Assembly (NCBI RefSeq): GCF_016858305.2
Contig: NZ_CP074436.1
Location: 4,174,001-4,238,000, forward strand
Length of the DNA: 64,000 nt
Source of the DNA: Polaribacter sp. Q13
GTDB taxonomy: Bacteria; Bacteroidota; Bacteroidia; Flavobacteriales; Flavobacteriaceae
Direction: 5' to 3'
Shown here: positions 1 to 8,065 of the stretch, piece after piece
Numbering within the stretch: position 1 is the first letter of the stretch
How the letters are laid out: each line of letters opens with the position of its first letter
Translations under genes and position numbers: made by a program
Notes under the pieces: generated by a model
What the model was told of the DNA's origin: nothing
Seen by the model: the letters and a program-made list of their open reading frames with translations, nothing else
Databases searched by the model: none

Positions 1-1688
1 TCTAAAGCTAAATCCATTGGTTTTACACCTGTTGATTTAGATTCGAAAGTAAAACGATCATCACCTGTAACTACACCAACATCGTAAATAGGAGAACGTT
101 CTCTATCTGCAATTTTGTGTAAAGTTTCTAAATGTTCATCAGCAATTACTAATCCCATTCTTTCTTGAGATTCGTTACCAATAATTTCTTTTGCTGATAA
201 AGTAGGGTCTCCAACAGGTAAAGCATCTAAATCGATTTTACCACCTGTATCTTCTACCAATTCTGATAAACAATTTAAATGTCCACCAGCTCCATGATCG
301 TGAATAGAAACAATAAAGTTTTCTTCACTTTCTACCATTCCACGAACTGCATTTGCAGCACGTTTTTGCATTTCTGGATTCGAACGTTGTACAGCGTTTA
401 ATTCAATTCCTGAATCTAATGCTCCAGTATCTGCAGAAGAAACGGCAGCTCCACCCATTCCAATTCTGTAGTTTTCACCACCAAGAATTACAATTTTATC
501 ACCTTCTTTTGGTGTGTCCTTTAAAGCTTGGTCTGCTTTTCCGTATCCAATTCCACCAGCTTGCATTATTACTTTATCGAAACCTAATTTTCTTGCAGGC
601 GAATCACTTACAGAAGAATTTTCTTCGTGTTCAAAAGTTAAAACAGAACCCGTAATTAAAGGTTGTCCGAATTTGTTACCAAAATCTGACGCTCCGTTTG
701 ATGCTTTTATCAAAATATCCATCGGAGTTTGGTATAACCAATCTCTAGCTTCAAATTTATTTTCCCAATATCTTGTATTCTTAACTGAATCTATAGACGC
801 TTCTAAACGAGAATACGAAGTCATATACACTGCTGTTCCTGCTAAAGGTAAAGAACCTTTTCCACCAGCCAATCTATCTCTAATTTCTCCTCCAGAACCT
901 GTTGCTGCTCCGTTAAAAGGCTCTACAGTTGTTGGGAAATTGTGCGTTTCTGCTTTTAATGAAATTACAGATTCAAAATCTTTAGTTTGATAAAAATCTG
1001 GTTTATCCGCCGTTTTAGGCGCAAATTGTTCCACTTTAGGACCTTTTACAAAGGCAACATTATCTTTATATGCAGAAACAATATCGTTAGGAAATTGTTT
1101 AGACGTTTCTTTTATCATATTGAATAGGGAAGTAGGTTGTTCTTCTCCATCAATAACAAATGTTCCGCCAAATATTTTATGACGACAGTGTTCTGAGTTT
1201 ACTTGGCTAAAACCAAAAACTTCAGAATCTGTTAATTTTCTTCCTATTTTAGTAGCAACACCTTCTAAGTATTCAACTTCCTCATCACTTAAAGACAATC
1301 CTTCTTGTGCATTGTATGCAGCAATATCTTCAATATCTAAAATTGCTTCTGGCTGAATTTCAATGGTAAATGAATCTTGATGTAAACCATTGAACTTTTC
1401 AGAAATCATTGGGTCAAAATCGGTAAATTCTTCTGTAGATACAGTAAATTCTTCAATTCTTATGATGTCTGAAATCCCCATATTTTGAGTGATTTCTACA
1501 GCATTTGTACTCCAAGGCGTAATCATTGCAGCTCTTGGTCCTACAAAATAAGCATCGATTGCAGTTTCTTCTATTTTTGGTTGATCGGCGAATAACCAAG
1601 TCAATTTAGCAGTCGTTTCTGTAGTTAATTTTTTTGTTGTTTGAACAGCGAATATTTTGCTATCTATATTTCCAAAGAAATGAATCAT
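1..1688 (-). CDS. purL: Phosphoribosylformylglycinamidine synthase, 3' part beyond the window edge
   Basis: This is the large single-chain FGAM synthase of purine biosynthesis, which uses ATP and glutamine to convert FGAR to FGAM. The reading frame starts at ATG 1688 (MIHFFGNIDSK) and stays open to base 1, giving about 562 residues, less than half of the usual 1200 or more. The synthetase motifs SEHCRHKIFGGTF, ETHNFPTTVEPFNGAATG and SIHDHGAGGHLNCLSE are visible. The C-terminal glutaminase domain lies outside the window. A TAAATTTG element at 1730-1723 upstream of the start resembles a Bacteroidetes -7 box. Identification by motif is secure; completeness cannot be judged. Confidence 0.95.
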   Translation of the reverse strand, partial: MIHFFGNIDSKIFAVQTTKKLTTETTAKLTWLFADQPKIEETAIDAYFVGPRAAMITPWSTNAVEITQNMGISDIIRIEEFTVSTEEFTDFDPMISEKFNGLHQDSFTIEIQPEAILDIEDIAAYNAQEGLSLSDEEVEYLEGVATKIGRKLTDSEVFGFSQVNSEHCRHKIFGGTFVIDGEEQPTSLFNMIKETSKQFPNDIVSAYKDNVAFVKGPKVEQFAPKTADKPDFYQTKDFESVISLKAETHNFPTTVEPFNGAATGSGGEIRDRLAGGKGSLPLAGTAVYMTSYSRLEASIDSVKNTRYWENKFEARDWLYQTPMDILIKASNGASDFGNKFGQPLITGSVLTFEHEENSSVSDSPARKLGFDKVIMQAGGIGYGKADQALKDTPKEGDKIVILGGENYRIGMGGAAVSSADTGALDSGIELNAVQRSNPEMQKRAANAVRGMVESEENFIVSIHDHGAGGHLNCLSELVEDTGGKIDLDALPVGDPTLSAKEIIGNESQERMGLVIADEHLETLHKIADRERSPIYDVGVVTGDDRFTFESKSTGVKPMDLAL

Positions 1689-1722
1689 TATTGTGTTTTA
1701 TTTGGGTGTTGTTGTAAAAATG

Positions 1723-1730
1723 CAAATTTA
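1723..1730 (-). promoter_or_regulatory. Candidate -7 promoter element of purL
   Basis: Reading the minus strand, TAAATTTG matches the Bacteroidetes primary-sigma -7 consensus TAnnTTTG, 34 nt before the purL ATG. I did not find a convincing -33 TTTG at the usual spacing, so this rests on one element. Confidence 0.35.
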
Positions 1731-1801
1731 CTTTTTTTCAAATTAAAACTAATGATTTAATTTACTGAAATTTAAGAGTTATTCACGAGGTTATAAACCA
1801 A

Positions 1802-1827
1802 AAAAAGACCGCCGAAGCAGTCTTTTT
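1802..1827. terminator. Hairpin terminator after the first nuclease gene
   Basis: AAAAAGAC (1802-1809) pairs with GTCTTTTT (1820-1827) around a 10-nt loop, with T-rich flanks. It lies 20 nt beyond the stop of the minus-strand nuclease gene and before purL. Confidence 0.6.
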
Positions 1828-1846
1828 ATTTGAAGTAATGTTGAAA

Positions 1847-3946
1847 TTAATTCTTTATCATTTTTTTAGTAATTGATTGGTCTCCGTTATTAATCTTTAC
1901 AAGATATATTCCTGAAGAAAGATTAGAAACATCAAGATCATTTTTAGTATTTGTAATGTCTGATGATTTTACTAATTTACCTAAAGCATTGTAGATGTTG
2001 ATTTTTATATGTTTTGTAGTATTAAAGTAGATGTTGTTTTCAACTGGATTTGGGTACATTTTAAAAGTATCAAATACAGAAGAATCTACGTTTGCTGTTG
2101 CCGAATTATAAATACCAATTCCGTCAACAGTATCTTTAGGCAGTTCTTCCCATTCAGCAGTTGTATACGTACTATTTGGACTAGTTACAGTTAATAACCT
2201 TCTCAGTGTAACATCTTTTGCGAAATTAGATGTTCCATCTAGATCACCAATTATATCTATAAGATTACCATTTTTAAATAAACCAATTCTATCATCACCA
2301 TTAAAAGTCATTGGAGTTTGGTTTGGTATTCCTAAGTCGCTTTCTTTTTTTAATTTTTCATTTTCTGTAGAACTATTTGTAATTACAAAAACATCATCTT
2401 TAATTAAAGAAAAGCCACCCAAAACTAGAGGAGTTTCCCAAGAACCTTTAGATTGTCTGGCTACTGAATAGATGGATAGATCTACATCACTACCTGTAAG
2501 GTTAGCTATTTCTATTGCTTTTCTATAATTACCACCTTCTACATATTCAGAGAAAAATAACTCCTTTGCAATAGCAGCTCCATCTGTAGTTGTTGCACTA
2601 ACACTTGTAGATTGAGTAGATTTATTATCTGCTACATCTCTAGCTAAAACAGTTGCATTATAGCTTGTAGAGGTAGTTAAACCTGTTACTGTGTAGCTTA
2701 TGTTTGTGGTTGTGCCATTATAAGTTCCATCAACATAAATATCATAACCTGCAACAGTAGTATCATCTGTAGAAGCTGACCAATTTAGTTTAAAAGTACT
2801 GCCTGTAATATTACTAATAGTAAGATTTGTAGGAATTGATGGAGCAGTTGTATCTGTTAATGTAGTTGCATTAACAGCAGTAGTTTGTGCCGATTTGTTA
2901 CTTGCAATATCTTTAGCTAAAACAGAAATGGCATAAGTTGTATTTGGTGTTAAACTTGTAATTGTGTAATTTATGTTAGACGTTTCTCCGTTTAAAGAAC
3001 CATTTACATATACTTCGTATTTTGTTACGTCTACGTTATCTGTAGAAGCAGTCCAAGAAACATTTATTGTAGAAGTTGTAATATTATTTAATGAAACATT
3101 AGTTGGTACTGTTGGAGCTTCATTATCAGAAGTAATATAAATTCCCCAAGAGTCAATTGCATTTTCTCCACCCCAAATTCTTGTTGCTAAATACGCATTG
3201 TCTATAAAAGGATTTCTATTTCCTTGTGCATAGGTTGCATTAGAATCGTGATATGCATTTCTTTGTCTTTCGAAATCTGAAACAGGATCTTCTATATTCC
3301 ATTCTAAAAATAAATCGATCATATCATCTGGAGTAGCAGTAGCACTACCAATTCCAACTCCTGTTGGTTTGCATTGGTCTCCATAACGAATGTACATGTA
3401 CATCATCATTCTTGCAACATCACCTTTCCATTCATCACCAGGGTACCAACCACCAGAAACTGTACCGGCATTACCAGAACCGTCTGCAAATTTTAAATTC
3501 CCTCTGTTTGAGTTCATTTTTACATCTGATGGGCGTAAATTATGTGCTTCTGCATAAGGAGGTCCTGTTTTTCCACTACTTTCAAGTTTTGGGTTTGCTA
3601 ATGAGTTCGCATAAGTATGCTCTCTATTCCAATCAGTACCTGTATCTCCTCCGTTTAAATTTTTATTTCTCGTTTTATCAGTTATATAACTTCCATCATT
3701 GTCATCATAACCATAAATAAGTAAAACATTATTAGAGTTTTCAGGATCTTCATCAGTTATTTTACTCGCTTCCCAAATACCAGGTGTATAACTTAAATAA
3801 TTAGTATGTGCACTTATGGTTTTGATCGCTAATGCTTCTTTTAAAGCTAAGCCTTCTTCTTTTAGATTAACATCGTTATAATATTGTTCTTGGGCAGAAA
3901 TTATTGTTGTTAAAAAAAGGAATAATAAAAGTAGATTTTTTCTCAT
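1847..3946 (-). CDS. Secreted endonuclease I family nuclease with two FN3 domains, a lamin-tail-like domain and a T9SS signal
   Basis: A 699-residue extracellular nuclease of the endonuclease I (EndA/NucM-like) family. A signal peptide of about 18 residues (MRKNLLLLFLFLTTIISAQ) precedes the nuclease domain at about 20-270. That domain has the active-site motifs WNREHTYANSLANP and EAHNLRPSDVKMNSNRGNLKF and also GGWYPGDEWKGDVARM. Two fibronectin type III repeats follow at about 280-455 (DNEAPTVPTNVSLNN, DTTAPSIPTNLTISN), then a lamin-tail-like domain (ELFFSEYVEGGNYRKAIEI). The last 70 or so residues are a type A T9SS sorting domain ending SGIYLVKINNGDQSITKKM. The likely role is scavenging of extracellular DNA or RNA for nutrients. 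A close paralog lies directly upstream, separated by its own terminator. Confidence 0.9.
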   Translation of the reverse strand: MRKNLLLLFLFLTTIISAQEQYYNDVNLKEEGLALKEALAIKTISAHTNYLSYTPGIWEASKITDEDPENSNNVLLIYGYDDNDGSYITDKTRNKNLNGGDTGTDWNREHTYANSLANPKLESSGKTGPPYAEAHNLRPSDVKMNSNRGNLKFADGSGNAGTVSGGWYPGDEWKGDVARMMMYMYIRYGDQCKPTGVGIGSATATPDDMIDLFLEWNIEDPVSDFERQRNAYHDSNATYAQGNRNPFIDNAYLATRIWGGENAIDSWGIYITSDNEAPTVPTNVSLNNITTSTINVSWTASTDNVDVTKYEVYVNGSLNGETSNINYTITSLTPNTTYAISVLAKDIASNKSAQTTAVNATTLTDTTAPSIPTNLTISNITGSTFKLNWSASTDDTTVAGYDIYVDGTYNGTTTNISYTVTGLTTSTSYNATVLARDVADNKSTQSTSVSATTTDGAAIAKELFFSEYVEGGNYRKAIEIANLTGSDVDLSIYSVARQSKGSWETPLVLGGFSLIKDDVFVITNSSTENEKLKKESDLGIPNQTPMTFNGDDRIGLFKNGNLIDIIGDLDGTSNFAKDVTLRRLLTVTSPNSTYTTAEWEELPKDTVDGIGIYNSATANVDSSVFDTFKMYPNPVENNIYFNTTKHIKINIYNALGKLVKSSDITNTKNDLDVSNLSSGIYLVKINNGDQSITKKMIKN

Positions 3947-3961
3947 GATTGTAATAATTAA

Positions 3962-3991
3962 AAAAACGATCCATTAAAAATGAATCGTTTT
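3962..3991. terminator. Hairpin terminator between the tandem nuclease genes
   Basis: AAAAACGAT...CATT pairs with AATG...ATCGTTTTT with one mismatch around a short A loop. It is flanked by T and A runs and lies just 3' of the upstream minus-strand nuclease gene. Confidence 0.6.
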
Positions 3992-4009
3992 TGTTATAAT
4001 GTAAAAGTA

Positions 4010-6226
4010 TTAATTTTTTATTAATTTCTTAGTAATAAATTGTTTACCAGAATTTATTTTGATTAGATAGATTCCTTTTGAGAATTCAGAAATATCAATA
4101 TTGTTTTTACTTTTTGTAACTTCTGATGTTTGTATTAATTTACCAATAACATTGTATACATTTATAGTTGCATCTTCTGTAACACTAAAATAAACTCTAT
4201 TTCCGTTTGTTGGATTAGGAAACATTTTAAAAGCTTCAAAAATGTTTGTTTCTGTGCTTAAAGTAGAAGTAAAACTACCAATACCATCAAAAGTATTTTC
4301 AGGAAAAGGAGTCCATTCTCCTGCTTTATCAAAAGTGGTATTTGGTGCACTGATATCTCCATTTCTTCTTAAAGTTGTATTAGTTGCAAAACTATCATCG
4401 TTTCCAAATACACCTATAATATCAATTAATACATCGTTTTTAAATAGAGCAACCGCGTCATCTCCATTAAAGTTTACGGGTTGTCCGTAGCTGGTAGAAT
4501 CGTTATTAGGTTGCACTAAATCTACTTGACCACTTGGGTTGGCAGCAGAATTTGGTTGTAATTCTGGTGCAGAGTTATCTCCATTACCTATCACAAAAAC
4601 ATCTCCCGGAACAATGTTTTTAACAGTTCCTCTGTCTAATGCTAGTGGAGTTGTCCAAACACCAGCACCATTTCTTTCTAATTTTATAACATAACCAGAT
4701 AAACTTACTGTACTACCTGTTAAGTTAACAATTTCTAAGGCTTTGTTTGTACCGCCATCTCCTTCTACATATTCAGAAAAGAATAATTCTGAAGCAGCAC
4801 CTCCTGAAACCCCGTCTGTTGTAGTTGCGCTTACTGTAGTACTTTGTGCAGATTTATTATTGTCTTTATCTTTTGCTAAGACAGTTACTTGGTAAGTAGT
4901 TGTTGTTGCTAAGTCAATAATAGAATACGTTGTAGCAGTTGTAGTAGCTGTAAAATTATCATTTACAAAAATATCATAACCTGCTACTTCATTATTATCT
5001 GAAGATGCAGACCAGTTTACGTTAAAAGAACTATCAGTAATATCTGTAATTGTAACGTTTGTAGGCACTGATGGAGGCATAGAATCTACTAACGTTTTTC
5101 CTGTAATAGTATCACTTGCTTCAGACTTATTAATTAAATCTTTAGCAATTACTTTAAAATTGTACGAAGTATTTGTTTCTAAACCTGTTATAGAAACAGT
5201 TGTAGCTGTAGCTGTTTGTTTAGTTAAAACATCATTAACATAAACCTGGTATTGCGTAACACCAATATTGTCTGTAGAAGCGGACCAAGAAACATCTATA
5301 GAAGTTAAGGTTGTATTACTTAAAACAACATTTGTTGGTTTGCTAGGTGCTTCTGTGTCACTGCTTGTATAAATCCCCCAAGTATCTTCTGCGTTTTCTC
5401 CTCCCCAAATTCTTGTAGCCAAAAACGGATTGTCTATAAACGGGTTTCTGTTACCTTGGGCGTAGGTGTTTGAGGTGTTTTCATGATATGTATTTCTTGC
5501 TTTTTCAAAATCAGAAACAGGATCTTCTCTATTCCATTGTAAGAATAAATCAATCATATCATCTGGTGTAAATTGGGTATCGCCAATACCAACAGCGGTT
5601 GGTAAACATTGGTTTCCATAACGAAGATACATATACATTATCATTCTTGATACATCTCCTTTCCATTCGTCTCCAGGATACCAACCTCTTGTTTCAGGAC
5701 CATCAGGACCGTTATAAGTGATGTTTGATCGAGTTGAGTTTCCAGAACCTAATGCAAATTTATAATTATTTCTTTCAGAATTTCTACTTTTATCAGCAGG
5801 TCTTAGATTATGAGCATCTGACCCAGGACCTTGACTATTACCTACACCTATTAATGCAGGGTTTGCTAAAGACTTAGAAAAAACATGTTCTCTGTTCCAA
5901 ACAAAAGTAGCTCCACTACCATTATCTTGTAAGTTATTACTTCTGGTTTTATCGTTTGTAATGTTAGAGTCAGTGCCATTTTCCCAACCATATATTAAAA
6001 TAACTTCAGAAGTATTATCCGGATTTGCATCTGTTATTTTAGATGCTTCCCATACTCCAGGAGTATAGGTTAGTATATTAGAATGTGTGCTACTAATTTT
6101 TGTAGCTAAAGCATCTTTTAAATCGACACCTGTTAATTGTAGGTTTACATCATTATAATATTGTTCTTGTGAAAAAGAAATTGAAACTGATGTAATAAAA
6201 ATTAAAAAAAGTAGTTTTTTTACCAT
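4010..6226 (-). CDS. Secreted endonuclease I family nuclease, paralog of the neighbouring gene
   Basis: A 738-residue protein with the same layout as its downstream neighbour. It has a signal peptide (MVKKLLFLIFITSVSISFS), a nuclease domain with WNREHVFSKSLANP and DAHNLRPADKSRNSERNNYKF, and two FN3 repeats starting DTEAPSKPTNVVLSN and DSMPPSVPTNVTITD. A longer lamin-tail-like domain (ELFFSEYVEGDGGTNKALEI) and a T9SS type A sorting domain complete it. The His and Asn residues of the family active site are retained in both copies. The nuclease domain carries a short extra loop (NITYNGPDGPETRG) absent from the other copy. The pair most likely arose by tandem duplication; both appear intact. Confidence 0.9.
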   Translation of the reverse strand: MVKKLLFLIFITSVSISFSQEQYYNDVNLQLTGVDLKDALATKISSTHSNILTYTPGVWEASKITDANPDNTSEVILIYGWENGTDSNITNDKTRSNNLQDNGSGATFVWNREHVFSKSLANPALIGVGNSQGPGSDAHNLRPADKSRNSERNNYKFALGSGNSTRSNITYNGPDGPETRGWYPGDEWKGDVSRMIMYMYLRYGNQCLPTAVGIGDTQFTPDDMIDLFLQWNREDPVSDFEKARNTYHENTSNTYAQGNRNPFIDNPFLATRIWGGENAEDTWGIYTSSDTEAPSKPTNVVLSNTTLTSIDVSWSASTDNIGVTQYQVYVNDVLTKQTATATTVSITGLETNTSYNFKVIAKDLINKSEASDTITGKTLVDSMPPSVPTNVTITDITDSSFNVNWSASSDNNEVAGYDIFVNDNFTATTTATTYSIIDLATTTTYQVTVLAKDKDNNKSAQSTTVSATTTDGVSGGAASELFFSEYVEGDGGTNKALEIVNLTGSTVSLSGYVIKLERNGAGVWTTPLALDRGTVKNIVPGDVFVIGNGDNSAPELQPNSAANPSGQVDLVQPNNDSTSYGQPVNFNGDDAVALFKNDVLIDIIGVFGNDDSFATNTTLRRNGDISAPNTTFDKAGEWTPFPENTFDGIGSFTSTLSTETNIFEAFKMFPNPTNGNRVYFSVTEDATINVYNVIGKLIQTSEVTKSKNNIDISEFSKGIYLIKINSGKQFITKKLIKN

Positions 6227-6312
6227 TTATGTTTAGATTAAATTAAAAATAAATACTTTCTTTTTCAGCAATTAAAGGGATATATCAGCAATAAATATAG
6301 CCCTTTTTTGTA

Positions 6313-7548
6313 TTATTTTCTTTCTAAAAGTGCCATGTAAAATCCGTCGAAGCCAGAAATATGCGCTAACACTTTTTTATCGGATACAAATGTAAAATCT
6401 TTTCCCGCATCCGATGTTAAGAAATGATTAACTTGTTCTTGGTTTTCCGATGGTAATACAGAACATGTAGCGTACACCATTTTTCCCCCTGGTTTTACCA
6501 TGGTAGAATATTGTTGTAAAACGTCTTGTTGTATTTTTTTTATATTTTCTATAAATTCTGGTTGTAATTTCCATTTAGAATCTGGGTTTCTACGGATAAC
6601 ACCTAAACCAGAACAAGGAGCATCAATTAAAACTCTGTCTGCTTTACCATGTAATTTTTTAATTGGTTTTGTAGAATCAATTACACGCAGATCTATATTG
6701 TGTGCTTTGTTTCTCTTTGCTCTCACTTTTAATTTACGCAATTTACTTTCATAAATATCCATGGCAATAATTTGACCCTTATTTTCCATTAAAGCAGATA
6801 AATGCAAAGTTTTACCACCTGCACCTGCACAAGTATCTATAACTTTCATTCCTGGTTTTACATCTAAATATGCAGCAACTAGTTGCGATGAAGCATCTTG
6901 AACTTCAAAATAACCCGCATGAAAAGCTTCTGTTTTAAAAACATTGGCTCTTTCTGGTAAGATTAAAGCATCCGGATGATTGGGTACAAATTCTGTATTT
7001 ACACCTTCCGCTTTTAATTTTTTCTGAAGAGCTCCTCTAGTAATATTTAAGGTATTGGTTCTTAAAATTACACTTGCTTGTACATTTAAAGCAGCAATTT
7101 CTTTAGTCCAAATTTCTTCTCCTAATTCTGTAGCACACATTTCATCCATCCAATCTGGTATAGATTCTCTATATTTTCTTGTTCTAGAAAGTTCTGCAAA
7201 ACGACCTTTAATTTTTCTTTCTGGTACATCACCAATTTGATTCCAATCTGGTAAAGCAATTCCTCTTAAAATACACCATACAGAGAATAATCTCCAAATG
7301 TTATCTCTGTCATAAGGTACTTTTACTTCTGCAATTTCTGCATATAAACGATTCCAACGAACTATGTCGTAAATGGTTTCAGCTACAAATTTTCGGTCTC
7401 TAGCTCCCCAACGTTTGTCTCGTTTTAAAGCTTTTTCTACAGCTTTATCAGCATAAACACCTTCATTAAATATATCTCTAATACTATCTATAACTGAAAA
7501 AGTTAAGTTTCTGTGTAATCTCATTATTTCTTTTGAATATGGACGCAA
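6313..7548 (-). CDS. RsmB/RsmF-type rRNA (cytosine-C5) methyltransferase
   Basis: A 411-residue S-adenosylmethionine-dependent RNA m5C methyltransferase of the NOL1/NOP2/Sun family. The SAM-binding motif DTCAGAGGKTLHLS is at 238-251. The two catalytic cysteines are Cys312 in DAPCSGLGVIRRNPDSKW and Cys362 in YATCSVLPSENQEQ. The N-terminal 130 residues form the helical NusB-like region common in RsmB relatives. The likely substrate is a cytosine of 16S rRNA, although the exact position cannot be read from sequence. The start at 7548 is the first ATG of the frame; a Met at residue 9 is an alternative. Confidence 0.9.
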   Translation of the reverse strand: MRPYSKEIMRLHRNLTFSVIDSIRDIFNEGVYADKAVEKALKRDKRWGARDRKFVAETIYDIVRWNRLYAEIAEVKVPYDRDNIWRLFSVWCILRGIALPDWNQIGDVPERKIKGRFAELSRTRKYRESIPDWMDEMCATELGEEIWTKEIAALNVQASVILRTNTLNITRGALQKKLKAEGVNTEFVPNHPDALILPERANVFKTEAFHAGYFEVQDASSQLVAAYLDVKPGMKVIDTCAGAGGKTLHLSALMENKGQIIAMDIYESKLRKLKVRAKRNKAHNIDLRVIDSTKPIKKLHGKADRVLIDAPCSGLGVIRRNPDSKWKLQPEFIENIKKIQQDVLQQYSTMVKPGGKMVYATCSVLPSENQEQVNHFLTSDAGKDFTFVSDKKVLAHISGFDGFYMALLERK

Positions 7549-8065
7549 ATGTACGAAATCTGCTTTATGAATCCTTGATTTTAAGTTGTTTTTAAATGTG
7601 TGGAATTTTTATGAAAAAGTTGTTTTATTGGTATCTGTTTCGTTTTTATAGAATAACTACTTTTTTATTGGATAGTAGCGTTTATTTTTGAAATATTGAT
7701 ATCTGATAGATCCATAGATTTTTGTGTTTTAATGTTCTAAAGGCTTGTTTTATAAGGGTAATAAAAATGTTATTTTATTTAGGTTCTAAATAACTATCAA
7801 GTAAATAACGTGATTAATTGGTGTTCGTCTAAAAATTCATTTATCGCATAATTATGTAAACCTAAATTGTCTTACAAATGCCAATTAACTTCATTTATTT
7901 GTATTTTAGAATGTTAGTATTTAAATGTCTCTGTTATAAAATCAATTGTGTTTTTTACATTTATAGCTACAAATACTGTATTAAAATACGAACGTCTTCA
8001 AAAGTTAAATTTTTATCATTTATTCTTATTGATTTCTGTATTTTCGTTCTTTATATTTTTTTAAA
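7549..8065. other. Intergenic stretch between divergent rsmB-like and recG genes, no gene seen
   Basis: A 517-bp AT-rich divergent spacer that must hold the promoters of both genes. A 63-codon open frame at 7878-8069 has no protein-like composition and ends across the recG start, so I do not call it a gene. Confidence 0.6.

Noticed and set aside
353..990. Plus-strand open frames inside purL
   Set aside because: They are antisense to a clear purL reading frame and have no independent support.
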